Shown: positions 14,860 through 23,619, counted from the stretch's first letter. The stretch is 30,901 nt of DNA from Candidatus Sumerlaeota bacterium (GCA_026398575.1 JAPLSP010000655.1:1-30901); one strand, 5' to 3'. Numbers and translations are program-made. Notes: a model not told the origin generated them from the sequence alone.

Positions 14860-16782
14860 ATGAACCAAGCACAAGCAATTGCAGCGGTTCTTGTAGTAAG
14901 CCTATGCGGCCTGCTAAATAGCAGCAGCAGTGCGGATTCTGATTTGCCGCCGACCGCGCTCAGGATTGCCGTTTATGAATCCGAGGCAAATACGGCGGTC
15001 TATAAGGGGATTCATCAGCAGCCGCTTCGACAGTGGCTGGAAAAGAACGGCTATGCGTTCGAGATCATCGGCGACAAACAGGCAAGCGATCCGGCTTTGT
15101 TGCAGCGCTATGCCTTGGTGATGGCGACCAGTTGTTATATCATCCCGGATGCTGCCTGCTCGGGACTGGCGAAGTATGTCGCGGATGGCGGGCGTCTGAT
15201 ATGGATGGATGGTCCCGCGCGATGCCGCAACAAAGAGATGCTGGCGACGCTTGGCGTGATGGAGGGATGCTCCTACACGCAGCTGAACAAAGCGCGCTTT
15301 CGGATGCTCGATGCGTCGCATTTCATCGCTGACGGAATAACCAGCTTCAGCACACAGGCGACGGGCAATCCGGCGCTGAAGGTCTCCGGCGAAACGCTGG
15401 CCATCTATTCAGGCATTGCCGCGCCGCGCGATTCCAGTAAGCAAGAGAGCGAGAAGATTTTTCCCGCCATCATCGTGACCAAGACGGGCAAGGGGCGCGT
15501 GATCTTGTTGAACTGGATTCCGTGGCTCAGTCGCGCGCCTGAGATCAATATCCTGCTCGCTAATGCCGTGGAGTATTTGCTTGCTGAGCGATTGCTGCAA
15601 TCCGTTCCTTGCGCTTTGCGCCTGGGCGGCTGTCCGCGCGAGGCGTCGCAGCCGGCGCCGCTTTTATTTTCCGCGCGCATTATTGCGCGCGCCCAGTATG
15701 CGGGTAAAACCGCCACTCTGAGTGCTGTGTTACTTGACGACAAAGGCAAACCGCAACAGCAGGCGGCGCCGATAACGATGGAACTGCGAACATCCGAGAA
15801 AGGCGACATAGCTATTGCGGCGCCTTCAATCACCTTCGAGACCAACGGCCTGCCCGACGGCGAATACACTATCGCGATCAGCGGCAAGGCAGGCGAGACC
15901 GCGCTCGAACCGATCCGCGTCGCCGTCACGTTGAACGGCCAGGCGCTCGCAAAACTCGCAACCGAGCAAGCAGAGCGCGCCAAACTCCTGCGGCCCTTGT
16001 TTGTGGGAACGCTGGGCGACTATGACGCCGAGCCGCGAACCAAGGAAGGGCGCGTGGATATTCCGCGCCTCTTCAAGCAGATCGAGGCCGCCCACATGAA
16101 CATGTACGACTTCCTCATCTGGCACAAGAAGACTGACTGGGAGGATTTTCAGGTATTTGCGCCGGAGGCAAAAAAGCGGAATCTCAAAGTATGGATCACC
16201 CTTGTTCCGCCGAGCGAACCGCCGCCGAGCGCGCCCTTCGGCCTGGATTATCTGCGATGGGCGGACGAGATCGGCAAGCTATCGAAGCAGCATGACAATA
16301 TCGTTGGCGTCGTCATTGACGATTTCTGGTCCGGCGGGAACCACTCGCTCTTCACTCCTTCTTATATCGCGAAATTCGCCGGCATCCTGCGCGGGCATAA
16401 TCCCGAGCTCGCATTCCTGCCGACGATCTACTGGGGCACGATTGGAGATGAAGAATTCATCAAAGATTATCGGGCGGCGCTGGATGGCATTGTATTCCCA
16501 TACGCGGATTTGGTTTCGACTCAGGACCTGCCGCTGCAGCTGGCCGCCTGCCGGAAATGGCTCGGGCCTGATAAGCTGCTCCTGATCAACGTCTATGCGT
16601 CCGGCTCATCCGGAACGCGCGAAAAAGGCCCGCGCACGGCCGAATACATGCGGGACATTCTCACCATCTCGCGGGAGAAGTGCGATGGCATCCGCATTTA
16701 TTGCCTGCCCAAGCAGGATTTTGCGGACCACCGGTTCGCCATCACTTCCGAGCTCTATGGCAAATGGAATGCCAAACCGTGA
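14860..16782 (+). CDS. Secreted GATase1-like plus TIM-barrel protein (glycoside-hydrolase-like)
   Basis: A 640-residue exported protein. After the signal peptide (1-25) comes a region (about 34-245) like the class I glutamine-amidotransferase-like domains found in beta-galactosidase trimerisation modules, with LVMATSCYIIP and GKGRVILLNWIPW. A beta-sandwich (about 258-355) follows, with DGEYTIAISGKAGE. The last part (375-640) resembles a TIM barrel: MNMYDFLIWHKK, LKVWITLVPP, VGVVIDDFWSGGNHS and KLLLINVYASG at strand ends. Asp residues in VVIDDFW are candidate catalytic positions. No known GH family signature is firm. It starts 13 bases after the toxin remnant, without a clear ribosome site. 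Confidence 0.8.
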   Translation: MNQAQAIAAVLVVSLCGLLNSSSSADSDLPPTALRIAVYESEANTAVYKGIHQQPLRQWLEKNGYAFEIIGDKQASDPALLQRYALVMATSCYIIPDAACSGLAKYVADGGRLIWMDGPARCRNKEMLATLGVMEGCSYTQLNKARFRMLDASHFIADGITSFSTQATGNPALKVSGETLAIYSGIAAPRDSSKQESEKIFPAIIVTKTGKGRVILLNWIPWLSRAPEINILLANAVEYLLAERLLQSVPCALRLGGCPREASQPAPLLFSARIIARAQYAGKTATLSAVLLDDKGKPQQQAAPITMELRTSEKGDIAIAAPSITFETNGLPDGEYTIAISGKAGETALEPIRVAVTLNGQALAKLATEQAERAKLLRPLFVGTLGDYDAEPRTKEGRVDIPRLFKQIEAAHMNMYDFLIWHKKTDWEDFQVFAPEAKKRNLKVWITLVPPSEPPPSAPFGLDYLRWADEIGKLSKQHDNIVGVVIDDFWSGGNHSLFTPSYIAKFAGILRGHNPELAFLPTIYWGTIGDEEFIKDYRAALDGIVFPYADLVSTQDLPLQLAACRKWLGPDKLLLINVYASGSSGTREKGPRTAEYMRDILTISREKCDGIRIYCLPKQDFADHRFAITSELYGKWNAKP

Positions 16783-16871
16783 GCCCCAAGAGCAAGGGGC
16801 GCGATTTTTCTCTGGATACAGGGCGGATTTCCGGTATCATTCCTTCAATGTTTAATTATCGGAGGCGCGCT

Positions 16872-17357
16872 ATGCTGCGTAAACGTGTATTATTCGCGCT
16901 GCTATTGCCGGGGATTTTGACGCTCTCGGTCCTGGCGGCGAAGAGCATGAAGGTGCAGATCAAGAAGGCAGACATCCGCGAATCCCCCATGCAACTCTCG
17001 AAGGTGCTGGGAAGCGTGGACTATGACAAAGAGGTGAGCGTCCTGGAGGAGAAAGGCGCATGGATGCGCGTTTCAACTCCGGACAGCCAGATCACCGGCT
17101 GGATGCACGCCTCCGCGCTCAGCGCGAAGACGATCTGGAAATCCGGCGGCAAGGAAGCGCCGTCGTCAGTCTCCAGCAGCGAGATGGGGACGGGCAACAA
17201 AGGCTTCGACGCCAATGTGGAAGCGGATTTCAAGAAGAGCCAAAATCTGGACTATTCCTGGGTTGACAAAATGGAAAGCTTCATGGTCCCGGATGAGGCG
17301 GTCAAGGATTTCATGGATAAAGGCGGTCTCAGGTCGGGGAAAGGAGAATCGAAATGA
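16872..17357 (+). CDS. Exported SH3b-domain protein
   Basis: A 161-residue protein with a signal peptide (MLRKRVLFALLLPGILTLSVLAAK) and a bacterial SH3 domain at about residues 25-88. The domain shows the usual strands: VQIKKADIRESP, VDYDKEVSVLEEKGAWMRVST and ITGWMHASALS. Such domains bind peptidoglycan or peptides outside the membrane. The C-terminal part is serine-rich and then helical. The start at 16872 has GGAGG six bases upstream. The stop overlaps the ATG of the M48 protease gene by four bases, so the two proteins are probably made together and may work together at the envelope. Confidence 0.85.
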   Translation: MLRKRVLFALLLPGILTLSVLAAKSMKVQIKKADIRESPMQLSKVLGSVDYDKEVSVLEEKGAWMRVSTPDSQITGWMHASALSAKTIWKSGGKEAPSSVSSSEMGTGNKGFDANVEADFKKSQNLDYSWVDKMESFMVPDEAVKDFMDKGGLRSGKGESK

Positions 17358-18256
17358 AACGCTTTGTTCTCCCACTCATTCCGCTGGCTGCGCTGGCGCT
17401 GTTCTTTGCGTGCCAGGAGATCAACAAAGGCTTGCAGACGGGACTCAAGGTCGCCGGGCAGACCCATGTCGTCAATCCGCAGTACACCGAATCGCTTGCC
17501 AAGACCAGCGATGCGTTCGCAAAGACGATCGAAGACCTTTCGCCGATGCAGGAGTATTATATCGGCCGCGCCGTCGCCGCTTGTCTTCTACAAACGTACA
17601 AGCCATGCGACAATCCCAGGGCGAACGAATATCTGAACGTCATGGGGCGCGCGATCGCCGCCGAATCGGAGCGGCCCGAGACTTACGGAGGCTATCATTT
17701 CCTGATCCTCGATACGGACGAAGTGAACGCCTTCGCGGCGCCGGGCGGGCTGATTCTGGTTTCGCGCGGGCTGCTGCGATGCTGTAAAAACGAAGACGAC
17801 GTGGCCGCCGTGCTCGCTCACGAAATCTCGCATGTGGCCAAGATGCATGGCCTTCGCGCCATCAAGCAGAGCCGCCTCAAGAACGCCCTCATCGTCACCG
17901 GGACCGAGGCGGCGCGCACCGCCAATTTCCATGCCGACTTGGTTCAGGATTTCCAGTACGCCATTTTCGATATCAAGGACGCGTTGATGGGCGGATACGC
18001 GCCGAATCAAGAATTCGAGGCGGATGCGACCGCCGTCACGGACCTGCAGGGTATCGGTTATAATCCCGAAGGATTGCGGCAGATGATCGGCGAGCTTCAG
18101 AAGCGGCAAAAACCGGGAGATAAAGGATTCGCCAAGACGCATCCATCGCCCGAAGAGCGCCTGAACAAGCTCAACGCGATTCTTCCAGCTTCCGGCGAAA
18201 CGCCCACAGTCACCGCGCGCGACACTCGCTTCAAAGAAGCGCTGGCAGGAATTTAA
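17354..18256 (+). CDS. M48-family zinc metalloprotease, probable lipoprotein
   Basis: A 300-residue peptidase of the M48 (Ste24/LoiP/BepA-type) family. The zinc motif is H156-E-I-S-H160 in AAVLAHEISHVAKMHG, with the third ligand in NQEFEADATAV (E222). The N-terminus is a leader ending LALFFAC, so Cys20 may be lipidated, though phenylalanine at -3 is not the best lipobox. Its relatives act in envelope protein quality control. It overlaps the SH3b gene by four bases and is followed by a 99-base gap containing a 10-bp tandem repeat before the adenylate cyclase gene. SP...HPSPEERLNKL at the end is the usual M48 C-terminal segment. Confidence 0.93.
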   Translation: MKRFVLPLIPLAALALFFACQEINKGLQTGLKVAGQTHVVNPQYTESLAKTSDAFAKTIEDLSPMQEYYIGRAVAACLLQTYKPCDNPRANEYLNVMGRAIAAESERPETYGGYHFLILDTDEVNAFAAPGGLILVSRGLLRCCKNEDDVAAVLAHEISHVAKMHGLRAIKQSRLKNALIVTGTEAARTANFHADLVQDFQYAIFDIKDALMGGYAPNQEFEADATAVTDLQGIGYNPEGLRQMIGELQKRQKPGDKGFAKTHPSPEERLNKLNAILPASGETPTVTARDTRFKEALAGI

Positions 18257-18270
18257 GAAAGATTTTTTAA

Positions 18271-18340
18271 GTCCGTGTCCGTCCGTGCTTGTCCGTGTCC
18301 GTCTGTGCCAGTCCGTGCCAGTCCGTGTCCGTCCGTGTCC
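18271..18340 (+). repeat. Seven tandem 10-bp units (GTCCGTGTCC type)
   Basis: Positions 18271-18340 divide exactly into seven 10-bp units: GTCCGTGTCC four times, plus GTCCGTGCTT, GTCTGTGCCA and GTCCGTGCCA. The block lies between the M48 stop and the cyclase start. The frame through it is open but reads as a low-complexity Cys/Pro/Val/Ser string, not a plausible N-terminus. The 10-bp period nearly equals one helical turn, so each unit would present the same face of the DNA. Confidence 0.95.
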
Positions 18341-18355
18341 TCGAGGAAATGCCCT

Positions 18356-20497
18356 TTGCTTCTCCGCAATAAAATCATCCAAGGGCTTCTGATCGGCCTC
18401 GCCGCGGCAGCCATCTCAGCCGCCGCATACCGCGCCGGATGGCTGGCATGGATCGAAGATCCGCTCTGGGACTGGCGTGTGCGCGCACTGGCCAAACCCG
18501 CCCCTTCCACCGCTCAAATCAGCCTGGTTCTCCTGGATCAGTCCAGCCTTGAATGGGCTGCCGACGAGCCGCTGAAGTGGCATTGGCCGTGGCCGCGCGC
18601 GGCATACGAGGCTATTCTCAGCTGCTGCCGCCGCGGCGGCGCCAAAGCCGTGATCTTCGATTCGATCTTCACGGAGAACTCGAGCTACGGCGAGGATGAC
18701 GATCAGGTCTTCGGCGCGGCCATCGGCAAAGCGCCGGACGTAGCAATGGCGGTTTTTCTGAGCCAGGAGCAAGGCCTGACGCGCCATTGGCCCGACGACT
18801 GCGCGACGCGCACGATCGCGGTGGAAGGATTGGACCGCTATATTCTCACCCCCGCGGCAAAGCAGCTCATCATGCCGCGCGCCGCGTTTCCTGTGCCGGC
18901 GATCCGCGTTCCCAGCGCCGTGCTCGGCAATATCTACTCCGAAGCGGAAAAAGGCGCCACGGTGCGCCGCCTCGCGCCCTTTCGCGTTTTCGACGGGCGC
19001 TTCTTCCCCACCCTCGGCCTCGCGGCTTATCTGGCGGGCAATAAGGGAGAGGCGCTTGCCCTCACCGGGAATGAGCTGCGAATCGGAAGCCGCTCCATTC
19101 CGCTCGATGCTCACGGAAACGCGATCCTTCGTTTTCGCGGCCCGACGCAAACGCACAAGGCCATCAATGCCGCCGCTGTGATCCAGTCGGAAATGCGCCT
19201 GCGCGAGGGAGGCGCCGCATCAGGCGATCTCGGGCTCTTTCGCAACCGCTACGTCTTTTTCGGAACGACCGCGCCCGGCCTTCTCGATCTGAGAGCCACG
19301 CCCATCAGCCCGATTTATCCCGGCGTGGAAATCCAGGCGACCCTGCTCGATAATCTGCTCGCCGGCGATTTCTTCCGCGAATTTCCAGGAAAATATTCGC
19401 TGCTGACCCTTCTGATTCTGGCCTGTCTCGCCGGCATGGCGGGACGCGTCTGCGCCAATGGCTGGCAGACTTCTGTTGCGGCGGTCGTGCTGCTGCCGCT
19501 CCCCATCCTTGCGGGATTCTTCGCCGCTGCGCAGGGGCATTGGCTGCCCGTCGCGGGCCCGCAGACAGCCATCATTCTTGCGCTCGCGGGAACGCTAATT
19601 GTCAACTATTCGGTGGAAGGGCGGCAGAAGCGATTCATCAAGAGCGCCTTCAAGCAGTACCTTAGCCCCGCCGTGATCGCGCAGATCGTCAAAGACCCGC
19701 AGCGGCTGCGGCTCGGAGGCGAAACGCGGGAACTGAGCATCTATTTCTCGGACATCCAGGGCTTCACCAGCATCTCCGAAAAGCTCGAGCCTCAAGCCCT
19801 GACCGCCTTGCTCAACGACTACCTGACCGCGATGACGGACATCATCATGGATGAAGGCGGAACGGTGGACAAATATGAAGGCGACGCCGTTATCGCTTTT
19901 TGGAATGCGCCGCTTGACCTTCCCGATCACGCCACGCGCGCGGTGCGCTCCGCGCTGCGCTGTCAGAAAAAATTGGACGAACTGCGGCCCGCGTTCCGCG
20001 AGCGCATCGGCGGGCGCGACATGCGGATGCGGATCGGCCTCAACACCGGCCCGGTCGTGATCGGCAACATGGGCTCGAATCAGCGATTCAATTACACCTT
20101 CCTGGGCGACGCGGGGAATCTGGCCTCGCGCCTCGAAGGGATCAATAAGCAATTCGGCACATACGTCATGCTTTCGGAAATGATGTTGTCGCGGCTGACG
20201 GGGGATGAATTCGCAACGCGTGAGCTGTCGCGCGTCCAGGTCGTTGGGAAGAAGACGGCCGTCCGCGTGTTCGAGCCGATGTGGCGCGAGGAATACGCCG
20301 CGCGACGCGAAATTTTGGAGGCGTTCGACCGCGCGTTGCGGCATTATTACGACGGGCGCTTCGAGGAGGCGCTCAATGGATTCGAAGCGATTGCGAACGC
20401 CGACGCCCCCGCCGCCGCTTATGCAAAGCGCTGCAAGGGCCTGATCGAAAATCCTCCAGCGCAATGGGAAGGCGTGTGGGAGATGACCGAGAAGTAA
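18356..20497 (+). CDS. CHASE2-domain class III adenylate cyclase
   Basis: A membrane-bound cyclase that would make cAMP in response to an extracytoplasmic signal. With the TTG start at 18356 it has 713 residues. An N-terminal membrane helix (about 8-28) and a CHASE2 sensor domain (about 33-340) precede three membrane helices (about 346-416). The catalytic domain (about 455-640) has metal-binding aspartates in IYFSDIQGF and KYEGDAVIAFW and the FLGDAGNLASRLEG motif. The lysine before EGD and the aspartate in LGD favour ATP over GTP. AGGA lies eight bases before the TTG; the frame is open back to GTG 18275 through the tandem repeat, which I reject as coding. IspE follows by 26 bases. Confidence 0.93.
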   Translation: MLLRNKIIQGLLIGLAAAAISAAAYRAGWLAWIEDPLWDWRVRALAKPAPSTAQISLVLLDQSSLEWAADEPLKWHWPWPRAAYEAILSCCRRGGAKAVIFDSIFTENSSYGEDDDQVFGAAIGKAPDVAMAVFLSQEQGLTRHWPDDCATRTIAVEGLDRYILTPAAKQLIMPRAAFPVPAIRVPSAVLGNIYSEAEKGATVRRLAPFRVFDGRFFPTLGLAAYLAGNKGEALALTGNELRIGSRSIPLDAHGNAILRFRGPTQTHKAINAAAVIQSEMRLREGGAASGDLGLFRNRYVFFGTTAPGLLDLRATPISPIYPGVEIQATLLDNLLAGDFFREFPGKYSLLTLLILACLAGMAGRVCANGWQTSVAAVVLLPLPILAGFFAAAQGHWLPVAGPQTAIILALAGTLIVNYSVEGRQKRFIKSAFKQYLSPAVIAQIVKDPQRLRLGGETRELSIYFSDIQGFTSISEKLEPQALTALLNDYLTAMTDIIMDEGGTVDKYEGDAVIAFWNAPLDLPDHATRAVRSALRCQKKLDELRPAFRERIGGRDMRMRIGLNTGPVVIGNMGSNQRFNYTFLGDAGNLASRLEGINKQFGTYVMLSEMMLSRLTGDEFATRELSRVQVVGKKTAVRVFEPMWREEYAARREILEAFDRALRHYYDGRFEEALNGFEAIANADAPAAAYAKRCKGLIENPPAQWEGVWEMTEK

Positions 20498-20523
20498 TCT
20501 CGAACCAAGGCCAATGTCCTCTT

Positions 20524-21423
20524 ATGAATTCGAATGCGGAAGTTTTTTCCATCCAGGCGCACGCCAAAGTCAATCTCTTCCTGGATATCCTGGGACGGCG
20601 CGAGGATGGCTATCACTCGATTCAATCTATCATGCAGACGATTGATCTGGCCGACACGATTCGCGTTGCGCCGCGCGCCGATGACCAATTCATCCTGACG
20701 TGCAGCGATCCATCGCTTCCCCAAGGTCCACAAAATCTGGCCGTCAAAGCAGCCCTAGCGCTGCGCGATGCGACTTCGCGTTGGTTCGGCTTCGATATCC
20801 ATCTCGACAAGCGCATTCCCGCCGGCGCCGGACTGGGCGGCGGGAGCGCCGACGCCGCGGCGGTCATGAAACTGATCCGGCAGGCGGCGCGCTTGCAAAT
20901 CTCCGATGCTGATCTGGCGGTGGTGGCCGCGCGCGTGGGCAGCGACGCGCCGTTTTTCGTCTCGGGCGGAACGGCGCTGGCCTGCGGCCGCGGCGAAATT
21001 CTTAGTACGGTGGAGAACAACTGCGCGGAGGGCGGCATCGTGGTGGTCTGCCCGGACGCACACGTCTCGACGCCGGAGGCCTATCGCTGGTGGGATGAAT
21101 CCGGCATGCCGCGAACGCGTGTGCGGGTGGAGCAGATGATCGAAGCCTTGCATGCCGGCGATTGGCGGCGCGTAGCGGATTGCGCGGAGAACGCCTTTCA
21201 GGAGATTGTGGAGTCGCGCGTTCCCACGATCGCCGCGGCGCGACGCGAACTGGCCGAAGCCGGCTGCATGAAAGCCGTCCTGAGCGGTTCCGGCGCGGCA
21301 GTGTTCGGGTTGACCGAGACGGAGCCAGCGGCAAGGCGCATGGCGGAGCGATTGAAAAACCACTACCCTCTCGTCATCGCAAGCCCCGCCGCGCCCAAAG
21401 CGACATGGAGCGCAGCGGAATGA
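20524..21423 (+). CDS. ispE: 4-diphosphocytidyl-2-C-methyl-D-erythritol kinase
   Basis: IspE phosphorylates CDP-methylerythritol at the 2-hydroxyl with ATP, the fourth step of the MEP route to isoprenoids, in the cytoplasm. The 299-residue length is typical. Key features are AKVNLFL with catalytic Lys15, the GHMP-kinase ATP loop PAGAGLGGGSADAAA at 99-113, Asp141 in VGSDAPFF, and the C-terminal GHMP motif VLSGSGAAVFG. The start at 20524 places AKVN at the normal distance from the N-terminus. It sits between a cyclase and a sulfatase on the same strand, 26 and 49 bases apart, an unusual setting for a housekeeping gene that is otherwise often near ksgA, prs or purR. Confidence 0.97.
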   Translation: MNSNAEVFSIQAHAKVNLFLDILGRREDGYHSIQSIMQTIDLADTIRVAPRADDQFILTCSDPSLPQGPQNLAVKAALALRDATSRWFGFDIHLDKRIPAGAGLGGGSADAAAVMKLIRQAARLQISDADLAVVAARVGSDAPFFVSGGTALACGRGEILSTVENNCAEGGIVVVCPDAHVSTPEAYRWWDESGMPRTRVRVEQMIEALHAGDWRRVADCAENAFQEIVESRVPTIAAARRELAEAGCMKAVLSGSGAAVFGLTETEPAARRMAERLKNHYPLVIASPAAPKATWSAAE

Positions 21424-21472
21424 GCCAAAAGCTGGCGCCATTTCTATCGGCATTAAAGGAGGCCTATTAGCC

Positions 21473-22966
21473 ATGCCCCGCACACGAAAAATCGTTTTTA
21501 TCATGACTGACACCCAGCGGACGGATATGCTGGGATGCTACGGGAATGCGGATATGAAGACGCCGCAACTCGACCGGCTGGCTGCGCAGGGATTGCGGTT
21601 CGAGCGCGCCTATACCTGCCAACCCGTCTGCGGACCCGCGCGCGCCGCGATCTTCACGGGAAGCTTTCCGCACTCGAACGGCGGCTGGGGCAACACCATG
21701 GCGCTGGGCGACAACGTCAAGAGCATTGGACAGCGCCTGCGCGATCAGGGCCTGCACACGGCTTACATCGGCAAGTGGCACCTCGACGGTGGCGATTATT
21801 TCGGGCTGGGGCGCTGTCCGGATGGATGGGACCCGGCGTACTGGTACGACATGCGGCGCTACCTGGAGGAACTCACGCCGGATGAACGCGTGCGGTCGCG
21901 CAAAACAGAAACCAATCAGGACCCGGGCCTCAAAGCGGAATTCACTTTCGGGCGGCGCTGCTCGAACCGCGCGATTGACTTTTTGCAGAAGCACGCCAAG
22001 GAGGATTTTTTTCTTGTCGTCTCCTACGATGAGCCGCACGGGCCGTTCGTGTGTCCGCGCCCGTTTTCGGAGATGTACAAGGACTATCAGTTCCCCAAGA
22101 GCCGCAACTTATGGGACACGCTCGAAAGCAAGCCGGAGCATCAGCGCGTTTGGGCGGGCGACAGTCTGAAGCAAAATAAGGACACGCTCAAGATGTCATG
22201 GCCTGCCTTCTTCGGATGCAATTCGTTCGTGGACGATGAAATCGGGCGCGTGCTTCGGGCGGTGGATGAACACGCTCCCGACGCGCTCGTAATCTATACC
22301 TCGGATCACGGCGATTTCCTGAATTCGCACAGCCTGGGCAACAAAGGCCCGGCGATGTACGACGAAATCACGCGCATCCCGCTGATCGCGCGCTGGCCGG
22401 GCGTTATCGCGGCGGGCGGCGTCACGAAAAATCCGGTATCGCACATTGACCTAGCGCCGACGATTCTGGAGGCGGCGGGATTGCCCGTTCCGAAATTGCT
22501 CGAGGGGCGGAGTCTGTTGCCGGCGCTGGCGAATCCCTCGCAACGCGTCAATGAAACGATCTTCATGGAGTTTGGCCGCTATGAAATTGACCACGACGGA
22601 TTCGGCGGATTCCAGCCGATCCGCTGCGCCTTCGATGGCCGCCACAAGCTCGTGATCAACCTGATGACCAGCGACGAACTCTACGATCTCGAAAGCGATC
22701 CCGCGGAAATGAATAACCTCATTTTCTCCGCGCCGCACGCCGCCCTGCGCAACGCGCTGCACGACCGCCTGCTCGACTGGATGAATCGCACGCGCGATCC
22801 CTTCCGGGGCTATTATTGGGAACGCCGCCTCTGGCGAACCGATTCACGCCCGGCGACGTGGCGCCACACCGGCATAACGCGCCAGCGCGAAAACGAGGAA
22901 TACGAACCGCGTCAATTGGATTACGACACGGGTCTGGCGATGAAAGAAGCCACACGGCAGAAGTAG
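21473..22966 (+). CDS. Sulfatase (S1 family) without a signal peptide
   Basis: A 497-residue type I sulfatase. The fold begins at once with KIVFIMTDTQRTD (metal ligand D13), so no export signal is present and the enzyme should be cytoplasmic. The formylglycine site is C53-G-P-A-R57 followed by AAIFTG. Other conserved parts are AYIGKWHLDGG, YTSDHGDFLNSHSLGNKGP and the C-terminal DELYDLESDPAEMNNL. A strong ribosome site AGGAGG lies 10 bases upstream. A cytoplasmic sulfatase suggests that sulfated oligosaccharides or small sulfate esters are imported first. It ends a tight plus-strand run that includes ispE. Confidence 0.95.
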   Translation: MPRTRKIVFIMTDTQRTDMLGCYGNADMKTPQLDRLAAQGLRFERAYTCQPVCGPARAAIFTGSFPHSNGGWGNTMALGDNVKSIGQRLRDQGLHTAYIGKWHLDGGDYFGLGRCPDGWDPAYWYDMRRYLEELTPDERVRSRKTETNQDPGLKAEFTFGRRCSNRAIDFLQKHAKEDFFLVVSYDEPHGPFVCPRPFSEMYKDYQFPKSRNLWDTLESKPEHQRVWAGDSLKQNKDTLKMSWPAFFGCNSFVDDEIGRVLRAVDEHAPDALVIYTSDHGDFLNSHSLGNKGPAMYDEITRIPLIARWPGVIAAGGVTKNPVSHIDLAPTILEAAGLPVPKLLEGRSLLPALANPSQRVNETIFMEFGRYEIDHDGFGGFQPIRCAFDGRHKLVINLMTSDELYDLESDPAEMNNLIFSAPHAALRNALHDRLLDWMNRTRDPFRGYYWERRLWRTDSRPATWRHTGITRQRENEEYEPRQLDYDTGLAMKEATRQK

Positions 22967-23016
22967 AGGCCCTAGACATCTGCCGCCTGGAATGTCCCTT
23001 AAGACGAGGGCAAGGA

Positions 23017-23262
23017 ATTTTGGCCGGGCTTCAGCCGGCTCCTGTTTGCCCCCGGCTTCAGCCGGCGGGATTCAAGGTATCGCCTCTTTTTGAGCACGCT
23101 TCAGCGCGGCTTCTCGACATGCTTCAGCCTGAAGTGCGGACAATGCAAATACGCTAAAGCATGCCGAGAAGCCGCGCTGAAGCGCGCTCAGAAGAAAATT
23201 GCCCTTCAGTCCCACCGGCTGAAGCCGGGGGCAAACAGGAGCCTGCTGAAGCAGGCTAAAAT
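23017..23262. repeat. 246-bp nested imperfect palindrome built of GCTTCAGC/GCTGAAGC motifs
   Basis: Both arms pair over most of their length. The left arm has GGCTCCTGTTTGCCCCCGG (about 23037-23055) and GCTTCAGCGCGGCTTCTCG (23098-23116); the right arm carries their complements (about 23223-23243 and 23163-23181) in reverse order around a loop near 23130-23155. Short GGCTTCAGCC palindromes recur inside each arm. It fills the convergent gap 22967-23308 between a sulfatase and the nucleotidyltransferase gene; I see nothing else there. It could be a MITE, a folded RNA or a double-sided terminator. Confidence 0.8.
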
Positions 23263-23308
23263 GAAGATACCGCGAGAGGATGATACTTTAGCTTGGACGG
23301 GCGCCATC

Positions 23309-23608
23309 TCAGACATAGATACATGACTTTACAATCTCACGGGCCATTTTTCGGTTCCGCATAGTAGAGATGCACGCAGGAGTAAGGATATCGGCGCGCC
23401 GCCCCAATACCTGCTCAATGTGCTCGGAGAACTCCATAAACCGAAGGCCAATGCTCCGATCGAACTCTGCAACGATGTCCACATCGCTCAGGTCCGTCTG
23501 TGTACCGCGAGCATATGAGCCAAACAGGCCAAGGCGCTTGACGCCGAATTCTCTTTGAAGAAACGGCAATTCCTCACCGAGAGTAATGAGTATCTGCTCC
23601 TTTGTCAT
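23309..23608 (-). CDS. Orphan MNT-type nucleotidyltransferase
   Basis: A 99-residue minimal nucleotidyltransferase. The motif LGLFGSYARGTQTDLSDVDIVAEF (residues about 26-49) is the GS-x9-D-x-D signature whose aspartates bind metal. In MNT/HEPN modules this protein modifies a HEPN toxin with nucleotides and so neutralises it. No HEPN gene is adjacent: downstream is the large palindrome, upstream the GH36-type gene ends 11 bases away. The ATG at 23608 gives the normal start MTKEQILITLGEEL. It may act alone, or the partner may be lost or elsewhere. Confidence 0.88.
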   Translation of the reverse strand: MTKEQILITLGEELPFLQREFGVKRLGLFGSYARGTQTDLSDVDIVAEFDRSIGLRFMEFSEHIEQVLGRRADILTPACISTMRNRKMAREIVKSCIYV

Positions 23609-23619
23609 GTCTCTGACCC

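Noticed and set aside
16783..16815. Possible terminator GCCCC...GGGGC followed by ATTTTT
   Set aside because: The stem is only five bases and is separated from the T-run; too weak to call.
18275..18355. N-terminal extension of the cyclase from GTG 18275
   Set aside because: It would translate the 10-bp tandem repeat into a Cys/Pro/Ser string ahead of the membrane helix; a TTG with a ribosome site lies at 18356.
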